A stretch of DNA of 64,000 bases from Caulobacter zeae (GTDB lineage Bacteria; Pseudomonadota; Alphaproteobacteria; Caulobacterales; Caulobacteraceae): NCBI RefSeq assembly GCF_002858925.1, contig NZ_PJRS01000034.1, positions 1 to 64,000 on the forward strand, written 5' to 3'. The first letter of the stretch is position 1, and the number at the start of each line of letters is the position of its first letter. This document shows positions 17,758-25,829 of the stretch, piece after piece. The notes under the pieces are model-generated. The model saw nothing but the letters and a program-made list of their open reading frames with translations. It was not told where the DNA came from and did not search any database. The position numbers and the translations under genes were made by a program.

Positions 17758-18347
17758 CCCGTCTTCGAGCTATAGCCTCGCGGCTGGCCCGCGACGAAAG
17801 CGCCGCCACGGCGACCGAGTTCGGCCTGGTGTGCTTCGCCTTCATCGTCATGCTGCTGGCGGTGATCGACATGGGCCGGCTGGGCTGGACCATCAACACC
17901 GCCAAGACCGCCACCCGCGAGGGCGCGCGCCTGGCCGTCGTCAGCCCGATGGTCTCGACCTACATGGCCGGCTACGACGGCACCGCCACCTATGGCGGCG
18001 GCGGCACCGTGCCCGACATGGCCTTCAGCTGCACCGGCTCGAACACGACCTGCACCCAGACGCAGGGCAGCGGCGGCTCGCCGGGGTTCGACAACACCAC
18101 CTTCACGGCCGTGCTCAACAAGATGCAGGCCTACCAGCCCGACATCACGGCCGCGGACGTAACCATCACCTATCGCCATGTCGGCATCGGCAAGGTGGGC
18201 AACCCCTATGCCCCCGACATGGAGCCGCTGGTCAGCGTCAGCGTCGCCAACCTCACCTTCACGAGCGTCGCCTTGCAGATCTTCGGCGTCGCCCCCTTCA
18301 ACCTGCCAACCATGACGTCGACACTCAGCGGAGAGAGCCTGTCATGA
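17754..18347 (+). CDS. Second TadE/TadF-like pseudopilin
   Basis: About 197 residues, starting at an ATGA overlap with the previous stop. It carries the same module as its neighbour: DESAATATEFGLVCFAFIVM, then D-M-G-R and A-T-R-E-G-A-R-L-A-V-V. The remaining domain is glycine- and threonine-rich with a cysteine pair (SCTGSNTTC). It is most likely the TadF partner of the preceding TadE. The ATGA overlaps on both sides indicate tight coupling. Confidence 0.83.
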   Translation: MTRLRAIASRLARDESAATATEFGLVCFAFIVMLLAVIDMGRLGWTINTAKTATREGARLAVVSPMVSTYMAGYDGTATYGGGGTVPDMAFSCTGSNTTCTQTQGSGGSPGFDNTTFTAVLNKMQAYQPDITAADVTITYRHVGIGKVGNPYAPDMEPLVSVSVANLTFTSVALQIFGVAPFNLPTMTSTLSGESLS

Positions 18348-19561
18348 GCCTGCTCCATTTCGGCCGCCCCAAGACGGTGGCGCCGCCGCCCCCGAGCAAT
18401 CCCCGCCCCACGGCCTGGCGCGTCGGCCTCTGCGGCGCGGGCCTGGGCGCGGATCCGCCGGTGGCGATGCTGTCGGCGATGTTCCCGGCGGTGACCTTCC
18501 GGCTGCTGGACTGCGCCTGGCCCGAACGGGCCGCCCATGCCTTCGACCTGCTGATCGTCGGCGTCGACGGCGGCGATCCGGCCGAGGTGGAGCGCATGGG
18601 CTCGCGGATCGCCGCGGCGGCCGGCCGCTTCGAGGTGCTGGTGGCCATGCGCGGCGCCGACATCGAGGCCACCCGCCGCCTGCTGCACCAGGGCGCGGCC
18701 GACGTGCTGCCCGCGCCGGTCAGCGACACCACCCTGGCCATCGCGCTGGAGCGGATCTTCTGCCGGCTCGACACCGGCCGGGCCCACAAGCGCAGTGGCG
18801 AGATCATCGGCGTGCTGAAGGCCGGCGGCGGCGTCGGCGCCACCTCGCTGGCCGTGCAGACGGCGGTGATGCTGGCCGGACGCACCGGCTCGGCCGGCGT
18901 CTGCCTGGCCGACCTGGACGTGCAGATGGGCGCCGCGGCGCTTTATCTCGACGTCGGCGACGCGGTGACGGTGGGCCAGGTGCTGGCGGCCGGCGGCGCG
19001 GTCGAGGAGATGCCCTTCGCTTCGTCCCTGCCCACCCATCGCAGCGGCGTGTCCGTGCTGGGCGCCCCGCAGGAGATGATGCCGGTCGAGGCCCTCAGCC
19101 CCACCCTGGTCGACGGCCTGATGGCCGCCCTGCGTCGCGACTTCGAGACCACCCTGGTCGACCTGCCCACGGTCTGGACCGCCTGGACCAACCGCCTGCT
19201 GCGCCAGTCGCAGCGGATCGTGCTGGTGACCCACCTGTCGGTGCCGCATGTGCACCTGACCCGTCGCCAGCTGCACATGCTGACAGCCCAGCGCCTGGAC
19301 GACGTGCCGGTGACCCTGGTCTGCAACCAGGTCGAACCCGACAGCGCCAGCGGCCTGTCCCTGAAGGCCGCCGAGCAGGCCATCGGCCGCCCCTTCGACC
19401 TGGTGGTCCCCGAGGACCGCAAGCTGATGCACCAGGCGATCAACCAGGGCCTGGCGCTGAGCGCCGTGCGCCGGGGCAGCAAGCTGGAGGCCGCGATCGG
19501 CCGCCTGGCCGACACCCTGGTTCCCGCACACCCCGTCGCCCTCGCCCAGGTCGGGAGATAA
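18344..19561 (+). CDS. cpaE: Pilus assembly ATPase-like protein CpaE/TadZ
   Basis: A 405-residue cytoplasmic protein starting at an ATGA overlap. Residues about 25-135 form a degenerate response-regulator-like fold (LLIVGVDGGDPAEVERM, AADVLPAPVS). From about residue 150 there is a ParA/MinD-like domain with a Walker A-like loop (LKAGGGVGATSLAVQ), then VCLADLDVQMGAAALYLD. The canonical deviant Walker A is KGGVGKTT; here both key lysines are missing from their usual places, as in TadZ-type proteins, so ATP turnover is doubtful. CpaE localises the pilus machinery to the pole in C. crescentus (established). Confidence 0.9.
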   Translation: MSLLHFGRPKTVAPPPPSNPRPTAWRVGLCGAGLGADPPVAMLSAMFPAVTFRLLDCAWPERAAHAFDLLIVGVDGGDPAEVERMGSRIAAAAGRFEVLVAMRGADIEATRRLLHQGAADVLPAPVSDTTLAIALERIFCRLDTGRAHKRSGEIIGVLKAGGGVGATSLAVQTAVMLAGRTGSAGVCLADLDVQMGAAALYLDVGDAVTVGQVLAAGGAVEEMPFASSLPTHRSGVSVLGAPQEMMPVEALSPTLVDGLMAALRRDFETTLVDLPTVWTAWTNRLLRQSQRIVLVTHLSVPHVHLTRRQLHMLTAQRLDDVPVTLVCNQVEPDSASGLSLKAAEQAIGRPFDLVVPEDRKLMHQAINQGLALSAVRRGSKLEAAIGRLADTLVPAHPVALAQVGR

Positions 19562-19564
19562 GCC

Positions 19565-20911
19565 ATGCTCTGGAGCGAAGAGACCCGCCGGATCGAAAGC
19601 CACGCCGCAGCGGCCGATTTCGCCCAGCCCGCGCCGATCGACGACGCCCTGGGCCTGAAGGTGCGGCTGCACCAGCGGCTGATCGACCTTCTGAACCTCA
19701 GCCTGCTGGACCGCACCCCGCGCGAGACGCTGCGCCAGGAGATCCGCGGCGCGGTCAGCGGCCTGCTGGCCGACGAAAAGCGCCTGCTCACCCCCGCCCA
19801 GACCGACCAGCTGGTCGACGAGATTCTGGACGAACTGCTGGGCCTTGGCCCGCTTGAGCCGCTGCTCAAGGACGACAGCGTCACCGATATCCTGATCAAC
19901 ACCCACGAGACGGTGTATGTGGAACGTCAGGGCCGCCTGCACCGCACCAACGTGCGGTTCCAGGACACCCGCCACCTGGTGAGGATCATCAACAAGATCG
20001 TCGCCGCCGTCGGCCGTCGCATCGACGAGAGCCAGCCGATGGTCGACGCCCGCCTGGCCGACGGCAGCCGCGTCAACGCGATCATCCCGCCGCTGGCCGT
20101 GGACGGCCCCCTGGTCTCGATCCGCAAGTTCTCGCGCGTGCCGCTGGCCATGAGCCGGCTGGTCGAGCTGGGCAGCATCACCCAGGAAATGGCGCTGGTG
20201 CTCGAGGCCATCGTCCAGGCCCGCCGCAACGTGCTGATCTCGGGCGGCACGGGCTCGGGCAAGACCACCCTGCTGAACGCCATGTCGGCCTATATCGACG
20301 AGCGCGAGCGGATCATCACCATCGAGGACTCCGCCGAACTGCAACTTCAGCAGCCGCACGTCGGCCGCCTGGAGACCCGCCCCGCCAACATCGAGGGCCA
20401 GGGCGAGGTGCAGCAGCGCGAACTGGTCCGTAACGCCCTGCGCATGCGGCCCGACCGCATCATCGTCGGCGAAGTCCGTTCGGGCGAGGCCTTCGACATG
20501 TTGCAGGCCATGAACACCGGCCACGACGGCTCGATGACCACGGTGCACGCCAACACCCCGCGCGACGCCCTCTCGCGGGTGGAGCAGATGGTCGGCATGT
20601 CGGGCCTGGACATCCCCGCCCGCTCCGTGCGCGGCCAGATCGCCTCGGCCATCCACGTGGTGGTGCAGGCCGAGCGCATGGAGGACGGCCACCGTCGCAT
20701 CGTGTCGGTGTCCGAGATCACCGGCATGGAGGAAGACGTCATCTGCATGCAGGAGATCTTCCGCTTCCGCCGCGCGGGTCGCACGACCGACGGCCGGGTG
20801 GCGGGCAACTACGAAGCCACGGGGGTTCGCCCGCGGTTCATGGAGGTGCTGCACGCCCGCGGCGTCGACCTGCCCTCCAACCTCTTTTCGCCTGGTCGGA
20901 TTTCGGGGTGA
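19565..20911 (+). CDS. cpaF: Tad pilus secretion ATPase CpaF/TadA
   Basis: A 448-residue hexameric secretion ATPase that powers pilus extension and, in Tad systems, retraction. Walker A is GGTGSGKTTLLNAM near residues 226-239; the Walker B/Asp box region is MRPDRIIVGEVRSGEAFDM and the His box GHDGSMTTVHANTPRDA. The N-terminal part has the CpaF pattern (LGPLEPLLKDDSVTDILIN). All catalytic elements are intact. Three bases separate it from cpaE and four from tadB. Confidence 0.96.
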   Translation: MLWSEETRRIESHAAAADFAQPAPIDDALGLKVRLHQRLIDLLNLSLLDRTPRETLRQEIRGAVSGLLADEKRLLTPAQTDQLVDEILDELLGLGPLEPLLKDDSVTDILINTHETVYVERQGRLHRTNVRFQDTRHLVRIINKIVAAVGRRIDESQPMVDARLADGSRVNAIIPPLAVDGPLVSIRKFSRVPLAMSRLVELGSITQEMALVLEAIVQARRNVLISGGTGSGKTTLLNAMSAYIDERERIITIEDSAELQLQQPHVGRLETRPANIEGQGEVQQRELVRNALRMRPDRIIVGEVRSGEAFDMLQAMNTGHDGSMTTVHANTPRDALSRVEQMVGMSGLDIPARSVRGQIASAIHVVVQAERMEDGHRRIVSVSEITGMEEDVICMQEIFRFRRAGRTTDGRVAGNYEATGVRPRFMEVLHARGVDLPSNLFSPGRISG

Positions 20912-20915
20912 CGCC

Positions 20916-21911
20916 ATGCAGGGACTGCTCTTTCCCATGGCCCTGGTGCTGGCCTTCGTGGCCGCGGTGCTGGCCGGCCAGACCATCTTCGGCCTTCTGC
21001 TGACGGCGCGCGAACAGACCCAACGGGTCAATCGCCGCCTGACCCTGATGGCCGCCGGCATGAGCCAGGAAAAGGTCTACGAGTCGCTGGTGCGCGATCC
21101 GCGCGGCAGCTGGATCGATCGCACGCCCTACGGCGCCCTGCACAGCCGCGCCACGCTTTACCTGCGCCAGGCGGGACTGACGGTCGGTCCGCTGCAGGTG
21201 CTGGGCGTCGTGGCCGCCGCGGCGGCCGGCCTGTGGCTGCTGGCGCTGGTGTTCCTGCGCGGCCAGCCGGTCGAGACCCCGGTCTCGCAGGTGCTGGTCA
21301 CCGCCGTGGGCGCGGCCGTGGTCAGCAGCGCGGTGGCGGCGATGTGGATCGTCCAGCGGCACGCCGCGCGCCTGGCCAAGCTGGAAGAACAACTGCCTCT
21401 GGCCCTGGACGTGATGATCCGGGCCCTGCGCGCGGGTCACCCCGTGATCTCGGCCGTGGGCCTGGTCACCCAGGAGATGCCCGATCCGATCGGCACCGAG
21501 TTCGGCCTGGTGCTGGACGAGACGACCTATGGCGTCGAGTTCCGGGACGCCTTGTCGAACCTGGCCCGGCGCACCGGTTCGCCAGACGTGGCCTTCTTCG
21601 CCGTCAGCATCGCCATTCAGAGCGAGACCGGCGGCAACCTGGCCGAGATCCTGCATGGCCTGGCCAGCGTGATCCGCGGCCGCGCCTCGCTGGCCAAGCG
21701 CATCCGGGCCCTGTCGAGCGAGGGACGGATGTCGGCGCTGATCCTCAGCCTGCTGCCGCTGTTCTGCGTGGGCGTGGTCAGCGTGTTCCGCCCCGAGTTC
21801 TACACCACCAAGTTCTCGGATCCGGCGTTCTGGCCCGTCGTGGGCGGCGTCGTGGTCCTCTACCTCATCGGCCAGCTGATGATCCGCCGGATCGTCACCT
21901 TCAAGTATTGA
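20916..21911 (+). CDS. tadB: Pilus assembly inner-membrane protein TadB
   Basis: A 331-residue GspF-like platform protein. Hydrophobic segments near the N-terminus (LVLAFVAAVLAGQTIFGLLL), around residues 90-145 and at the C-terminus flank a cytoplasmic T2SSF domain (LPLALDVMIRALRAGHPVIS, then SETGGNLAEILHGLASVIRGR). TadB and TadC together form the membrane base that the CpaF ATPase turns (established for Tad systems). Confidence 0.93.
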   Translation: MQGLLFPMALVLAFVAAVLAGQTIFGLLLTAREQTQRVNRRLTLMAAGMSQEKVYESLVRDPRGSWIDRTPYGALHSRATLYLRQAGLTVGPLQVLGVVAAAAAGLWLLALVFLRGQPVETPVSQVLVTAVGAAVVSSAVAAMWIVQRHAARLAKLEEQLPLALDVMIRALRAGHPVISAVGLVTQEMPDPIGTEFGLVLDETTYGVEFRDALSNLARRTGSPDVAFFAVSIAIQSETGGNLAEILHGLASVIRGRASLAKRIRALSSEGRMSALILSLLPLFCVGVVSVFRPEFYTTKFSDPAFWPVVGGVVVLYLIGQLMIRRIVTFKY

Positions 21912-21920
21912 GGCCTCGCC

Positions 21921-22880
21921 ATGGACCTTTTTGTTTCCGTCGGGCTCCAGGTCGCCGTCTTCCTGGCGGTGGGCGCCATGGCCCTCTTGGTGTTCCGCCA
22001 GGTCGACGCCGGTGCGGCCCTCAAGCGCCGCATGCGTGAACGGGCCGCCGGCGGCGCGGCCCTGGCGACCGGCCCCGCCGGGGGCCTGCTCAAGGACTCC
22101 AAGCCCAAGACCCCGTTCATGAACTGGGTGCAGGCCCGTGCTCCGGGCGCCGAGACGCCGGAGAAGCGCACGGGCCTGGCCCGGACCCTGGCCGAGGCCG
22201 GGTTCGAGGGCCCGGCCGCCGTGCCAGGCTATTTCCTGGTGCGGGTGATCAGCGCCGTGGGGCTGCCGGCGATCCTGCTGCTGGCCCAGAAACTGTCGGC
22301 CAAGCCCGTGGTCGGCCTGCCGCTGATCGCCGGGGCCCTGCTGCTGTGCGGCCTGGGCCTGGTGATCCCGGCGATCTTCGTCGACCTGAAGGCCACCGGC
22401 CGTCGCGAGCGCCTCGAGCACCAGTTCCCTGACGCCCTGGACCTGATGGTGGTCTGCGTCGAGGCGGGCCTTGGCGTCGACGCGGCCTTCATCCGCGTCA
22501 GCCAGGAGATTAAGCCCTCGCACCCCGAGATCTCGCGCGAGTTCAGCCAGGTCTCGCAGGAGCTGCGGGCCGGCCGCAGCCGCGCCGACGCCCTGCGGCG
22601 CATGGCCGACCGGGTCAATGTCGACGCCCTGCGGGCCTTCGCCGCCCTGATGATCCAGACCGACAGCCTGGGGGCCAGCATCACCCAGACCCTGCGCTCC
22701 TACTCCGGCGAGCTGCGCGAGAAGCGGTTCCTGAAGGGCGAGGAGAAGGCCATGCGCATCCCGGTGCTGCTGACCATCCCGCTGGTGGCCTGCATCCTGC
22801 CGGTGATCATCACCGCCCTGCTGCTGCCCGCCGGCCTCGACGTCGTCCACAACCTCATGCCCGCCATGAAGAGGCACTAG
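21921..22880 (+). CDS. tadC: Pilus assembly inner-membrane protein TadC
   Basis: A 319-residue second GspF-like platform protein. It has an N-terminal transmembrane helix, a helix pair around residues 95-150 and a C-terminal hydrophobic segment (PVLLTIPLVACILPVIITAL). The T2SSF motif F-P-D-A-L-D-L-M-V-V-C-V-E-A-G-L-G-V-D-A-A is typical of TadC. It follows tadB by 9 bases and precedes tadD by 2. Confidence 0.93.
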   Translation: MDLFVSVGLQVAVFLAVGAMALLVFRQVDAGAALKRRMRERAAGGAALATGPAGGLLKDSKPKTPFMNWVQARAPGAETPEKRTGLARTLAEAGFEGPAAVPGYFLVRVISAVGLPAILLLAQKLSAKPVVGLPLIAGALLLCGLGLVIPAIFVDLKATGRRERLEHQFPDALDLMVVCVEAGLGVDAAFIRVSQEIKPSHPEISREFSQVSQELRAGRSRADALRRMADRVNVDALRAFAALMIQTDSLGASITQTLRSYSGELREKRFLKGEEKAMRIPVLLTIPLVACILPVIITALLLPAGLDVVHNLMPAMKRH

Positions 22881-22882
22881 AG

Positions 22883-23398
22883 ATGCGCCAGCTCCTCGTC
22901 GCTTCCGTCGCCTGCGCCCTGCTCGTCCCGCTGTCGGGCTGCGCCACGCTCAAGCAGCTGGCCAGCGCCCTGATGGGGCCCAAGCCGGCGCAGACCGAGA
23001 TCCGCGCCCTGGCCGCCCTGCCCCCGCCCGATCCCGCCGCGGCCGTCGACCGGCTCTATGGCCGCGCGGCCGAGGCCATCAAGGCCCGCGACTACGCCCT
23101 GGCGCTGGAGCTGCTGCAACTGGCCGCCACCCGCGCGCCGACCGACGTGCGGGTGCTGAACGCGCAAGGCGTGGTCTACGACAAGCTGGGGCGCTTCGAT
23201 CTCAGCGAGCGCTACTACGCCCGGGCGCTGGAGGCCGACCCCCACTCGCGGATCGTGCTCAGCAACATGGCCTACTCCGCCCGCCTGCAAGGCCGCGAGC
23301 CGCCCACCGGCGTGCTGCAGGCGTTGGCGGAGCCGCAAACCACCCTGGCGGGCGGACCGCCGGCCGAGGTCGTCCCCATGCCCGGCGGCGGCTCCTAA
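22883..23398 (+). CDS. tadD: TPR lipoprotein TadD
   Basis: 171 residues. The signal peptide ends in the lipobox LSGC (Cys near residue 20). The middle contains TPR-type helical pairs (AAEAIKARDYALALELLQLAA, then VVYDKLGRFDLSERYYARAL, with D-P-H-S turns). TadD is a pilotin-like lipoprotein helping secretin assembly in other Tad systems (established). The low-complexity Pro/Gly tail has no recognised role. Confidence 0.88.
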   Translation: MRQLLVASVACALLVPLSGCATLKQLASALMGPKPAQTEIRALAALPPPDPAAAVDRLYGRAAEAIKARDYALALELLQLAATRAPTDVRVLNAQGVVYDKLGRFDLSERYYARALEADPHSRIVLSNMAYSARLQGREPPTGVLQALAEPQTTLAGGPPAEVVPMPGGGS

Positions 23399-23420
23399 GG
23401 ACCGCCTGGAGACTTATGCG

Positions 23421-23927
23421 ATGGAAATCGACTTCGTTCGCCTGGCCGGATCGGTCGCCTACGCCGCGCTGTTCGTCATCGCGGCCGGCTGGGACGCCTG
23501 GACCCGCAAGATCCCCAACTGGACCGTGGCCGCCCTGGCGGTGCTGTTCGTCTTCGCCCAGCTCCTGACCTGGTCGACGCCCAACTGGCTGTCAAGCTTC
23601 AGCGCCTTCGGCCTGGTCATGCTGGCCGGCGTGCCGATGTTCGCCAGGCGGCTGATCGGCGCGGGCGACGTCAAGCTGCTGGCGGTCGCGGCGCTGTTCG
23701 CCGGCATGGAGAACCTGCTGCTGCTGTTGGTGGCCACCGCCATCGCCGGCGGCGCCCTGGCCCTGGTCGCCCTGGCCGCGCGTCCCTATGCCGGCGCCTT
23801 CGGCGGCTGGATCCGCACGCGCGCCGGCATTCCGTACGGCGTGGCCATCGCGGCCGGCGCACTGCATGTCGGCACGACTACGGGAATGCTGGCCGTCAGC
23901 CAGCGCCTCACCCACTTACAACTTTGA
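23421..23927 (+). CDS. cpaA: Prepilin peptidase CpaA/TadV
   Basis: A 168-residue integral membrane aspartyl protease (A24 family) with about five to six hydrophobic segments. The catalytic aspartates fit AGWDAWTRKIPNW (first) and the G-x-G-D motif in RRLIGAGDVKLLA (second). It should cleave PilA and the TadE-type proteins. Its place at the end of the locus differs from C. crescentus, where cpaA directly follows pilA. Confidence 0.92.
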   Translation: MEIDFVRLAGSVAYAALFVIAAGWDAWTRKIPNWTVAALAVLFVFAQLLTWSTPNWLSSFSAFGLVMLAGVPMFARRLIGAGDVKLLAVAALFAGMENLLLLLVATAIAGGALALVALAARPYAGAFGGWIRTRAGIPYGVAIAAGALHVGTTTGMLAVSQRLTHLQL

Positions 23928-24218
23928 AAGCAAGAAAAGGCATATTCCTGTATTTGCGCGATTATCTCCTGGCAGGAGAAAACTGCGTCATTAGTGCAAA
24001 TTTGATAGCGTTGTCTTCCATTCTTAGTCATTTCGACTACCCAATGGAGGGTATGCGAGCTCGCTGGAAATAATATCCAATCAGTAAACCAGCCGTCGGC
24101 GGGCAGAATAAAGCAATATGGTTTTCAATCGCGACAGCATTGCAATCGAGAGCTTCATCGCGAGACCAGGCCAGAACTTTCATCCTGCACCGGCGGCGAT
24201 CCATACGGGGCGTCGCAC
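23928..24218 (+). other. Intergenic region after the Tad locus
   Basis: Much AT-richer than the flanking genes. TCTCCT-GGC-AGGAGA (23965-23979) is a small hairpin that may end the tad transcript weakly. The rest probably holds the promoter of the LuxR-type gene at 24219; no confident -35/-10 was identified. Confidence 0.4.
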
Positions 24219-24845
24219 ATGGGACTGATCAAGATGATCGAGGTGGTGGATTCGGAAGTCGAACGCGGCGTGTTCGAGTCGCACATCGCCAACGCGATCC
24301 TCAACCTGGTGAACTTCGGCGTGATCGTCGCCGACAGCGAAGGCTGCGTCTACGCCGCCAACGACCTGGCCTGGAGCTACGTCGCCCACGGCGACGGGCT
24401 CTCGGAAAAGGGCGGCCTGCTGACCGCCGAGAACGGCTTCGAGTCCGAGGCCCTGCACAATCGCATCGCCGCGGCCGTGCGCCAGGGCCGCTCGGGCGCC
24501 ATGCTGATCCACCGCTCGCGCAGCCAGAAGCCGCTGGTGGTCCTGATCGAGCCCTTCAGCACCGACGACAGCGGCTTCCGCTGCGCCCTGGTCACCGTCC
24601 GTGAAGTCGGCCGCGCCTCGCCGCATATCGCCGAGCGCGCGCGGATGATGTTCAACTTCTCGCCGGCCGAGGCCGAGATCGTCGCCCGCGTGGCCCAGGG
24701 CCGCGAGCCGGCCGAGATCGCCGCCGAGCGCAAGGTCAGCATCAACACCCTGCGCGTGCAGATGGCCTCCGCCATGGTCAAGGTTGGCGTCCACCGCCAG
24801 GCCGAACTGGTCTCGGTGATTTCTTCCGCCGACATCCTCGAATGA
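24219..24845 (+). CDS. LuxR-type regulator with PAS-like sensor half
   Basis: 208 residues. The C-terminus (about 140-205) is a LuxR/GerE helix-turn-helix: FNFSPAEAEIVARVAQGREPAEIAAERKVS with the recognition helix in SINTLRVQMASAMVKVGVHRQ. Residues about 25-125 look like a PAS-type sensor (ILNLVNFGVIVADSEGCVYAANDLA), ligand unknown, and there is no phosphoacceptor receiver. ATG 24219 has a weak ribosome-binding site; ATG 24234 is an alternative. It lies between the Tad locus and the fimbrial genes and has a similarly built partner at 34877, so fimbrial control is a reasonable inference. Confidence 0.82.
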   Translation: MGLIKMIEVVDSEVERGVFESHIANAILNLVNFGVIVADSEGCVYAANDLAWSYVAHGDGLSEKGGLLTAENGFESEALHNRIAAAVRQGRSGAMLIHRSRSQKPLVVLIEPFSTDDSGFRCALVTVREVGRASPHIAERARMMFNFSPAEAEIVARVAQGREPAEIAAERKVSINTLRVQMASAMVKVGVHRQAELVSVISSADILE

Positions 24846-24895
24846 GGTTTCGCAAGACAACTATTCTTAACATTAGTAAGTGTGAGTTATTGTGA

Positions 24896-24929
24896 CGCGA
24901 TCTGTATATGTTAATATTTACAGGTCGCG
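24896..24929. repeat. Inverted repeat with AT-rich loop after the LuxR-type gene
   Basis: CGCGATCTGTA (24896-24906) pairs with TACAGGTCGCG (24919-24929), 11 bp with one G-T pair, around the 12-base loop TATGTTAATATT. It begins 50 bases after the regulator stop. It could be a terminator without a clean T-run, or a regulator site. Confidence 0.45.
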
Positions 24930-25163
24930 AGGGCAAATCCCCCCGTTTTGTCACCGCCGCGACGAATGACCGGCTCGCCGAGGCTGTCCGCAACGCCATC
25001 GACGATCCTCGGCGGCGCGCCCCGCCCGCCGAGCGCCGGGTCTGGACATCAGCACCCCCTCGTCCTGACCCGGCGCCGGTCGATCGCGCGTTTGCGCGCT
25101 CAACCCTACCAGCACAACCCAGAAATCCCCTCCGCGGCCCCACCTAACGGGAGCCGCGAACAC

Positions 25164-25249
25164 GCATAGTAAGAATGCACTATTCAAATCAAATTAGACA
25201 TTTGATATAGGCTATATTTAAGTGCGACATGCTGTCATTCTTACTATGC
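25164..25249. promoter_or_regulatory. Nested palindromes upstream of the orphan pilin-like gene
   Basis: GCATAGTAAGAATG (25164-25177) and CATTCTTACTATGC (25236-25249) are a perfect 14-bp inverted repeat 58 bases apart. Inside are ATCAAAT-N5-ATTTGAT (25188-25206) and ATATAG-G-CTATAT (25205-25217), both perfect. The outer arm ends about 83 bases before the ATG at 25333. The arrangement suggests dimer binding sites with looping, perhaps for the adjacent LuxR-type regulator; the protein is unknown. Confidence 0.5.
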
Positions 25250-25332
25250 AAATCATTTACCATGCTTTAGGGCGCTCTGCTTAACCCTCCCTCGCGATGA
25301 TCCTCCCATCATCCTCACTCCTGGGGTTTGCA

Positions 25333-25737
25333 ATGCGCTTTCCGATGATCCTGGCCGCCGCCTTCACCGCTCTGGCCGCCACTACCGCCTCCGCCGCGCC
25401 CGCCAGCTACGAGCTTCGTCTCGAAGGGCACGTGCCGGTCATCTGCCGCGTCAGCCTTGACGCCACCACCGCCTCGAGCGCCGAGCCGACCGACCTCGGC
25501 CGGATGACCGAGTTCTGCAACAGCGCCTCGGGCTACGAAGTGCGCCTGACGCACGCCCAGGGCCTGAACGACGCGGCCGTCTATGTCGACGGCCAGAAGA
25601 TCCAGCTGTCCTCGACCGGCGTCACCCTGATCAGCCGCTCTAGCACCGCGGCCTCGCAGAGCCACAGCCTGCGCCTGGATCCCGGCGCCGACGCCGGCCA
25701 GGTCGGCGACCTGTCGGTGAACATCACCGCGCTCTGA
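25333..25737 (+). CDS. Orphan spore-coat-U-like secreted protein
   Basis: 134 residues from ATG 25333, with signal peptide MRFPMILAAAFTALAATTASA. The mature part shares the layout of the fimbrial subunits encoded nearby: a first cysteine after a short beta-strand (EGHVPVICRVSL), a second in a C-N motif (TEFCNSASGYEV) and a closing strand ending LSVNITAL. It is therefore probably an archaic chaperone-usher pilin or a related periplasmic protein, but it is shorter and lies on the opposite strand, convergent with the fimbrial operon. A bidirectional terminator separates them. Confidence 0.72.
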   Translation: MRFPMILAAAFTALAATTASAAPASYELRLEGHVPVICRVSLDATTASSAEPTDLGRMTEFCNSASGYEVRLTHAQGLNDAAVYVDGQKIQLSSTGVTLISRSSTAASQSHSLRLDPGADAGQVGDLSVNITAL

Positions 25738-25779
25738 CCCCGTTTTGCTCCGCCCTTCCCCCCGGGCGGTCGGCAAAAA

Positions 25780-25815
25780 GAAAGCCCCGTCGGCTCGCGC
25801 CGGCGGGGCTTTTTC
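25780..25815. terminator. Bidirectional intrinsic terminator
   Basis: AAAGCCCCG (25781-25789) pairs with CGGGGCTTT (25804-25812), extended by CGG/CCG pairing inside, with an A-run on the left and TTTTT on the right. It sits between two convergent genes (stops at 25737 and 25830), so it should stop transcripts from both sides. Confidence 0.85.
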
Positions 25816-25829
25816 AGGCTGGGCCGAGG

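Larger units (their letters stand above)
24846..25332. other. Intergenic region rich in inverted repeats
   Basis: No gene is convincing in these 487 bases. The 5' and 3' parts are AT-rich around a GC-rich middle (about 24,950-25,150). It holds an 11-bp stem at 24896-24929 and a nested set of palindromes at 25164-25249 (separate entries), then the leader of the small gene at 25333. Confidence 0.5.

Noticed and set aside
18206..22877. Two long antisense frames of about 950 and 680 residues across cpaE-tadC
   Set aside because: High GC removes stop codons; the translations are His/Gln/Arg-rich without domains, while the plus-strand genes are unmistakable.
24140..24604. Arg-rich frame overlapping the LuxR-type gene
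   Set aside because: Out-of-frame shadow of the regulator; no start signal.
24778..25187. Minus-strand and plus-strand frames in the palindrome-rich interval
   Set aside because: Low-complexity Arg/Pro translations; the region is better explained as regulatory DNA.
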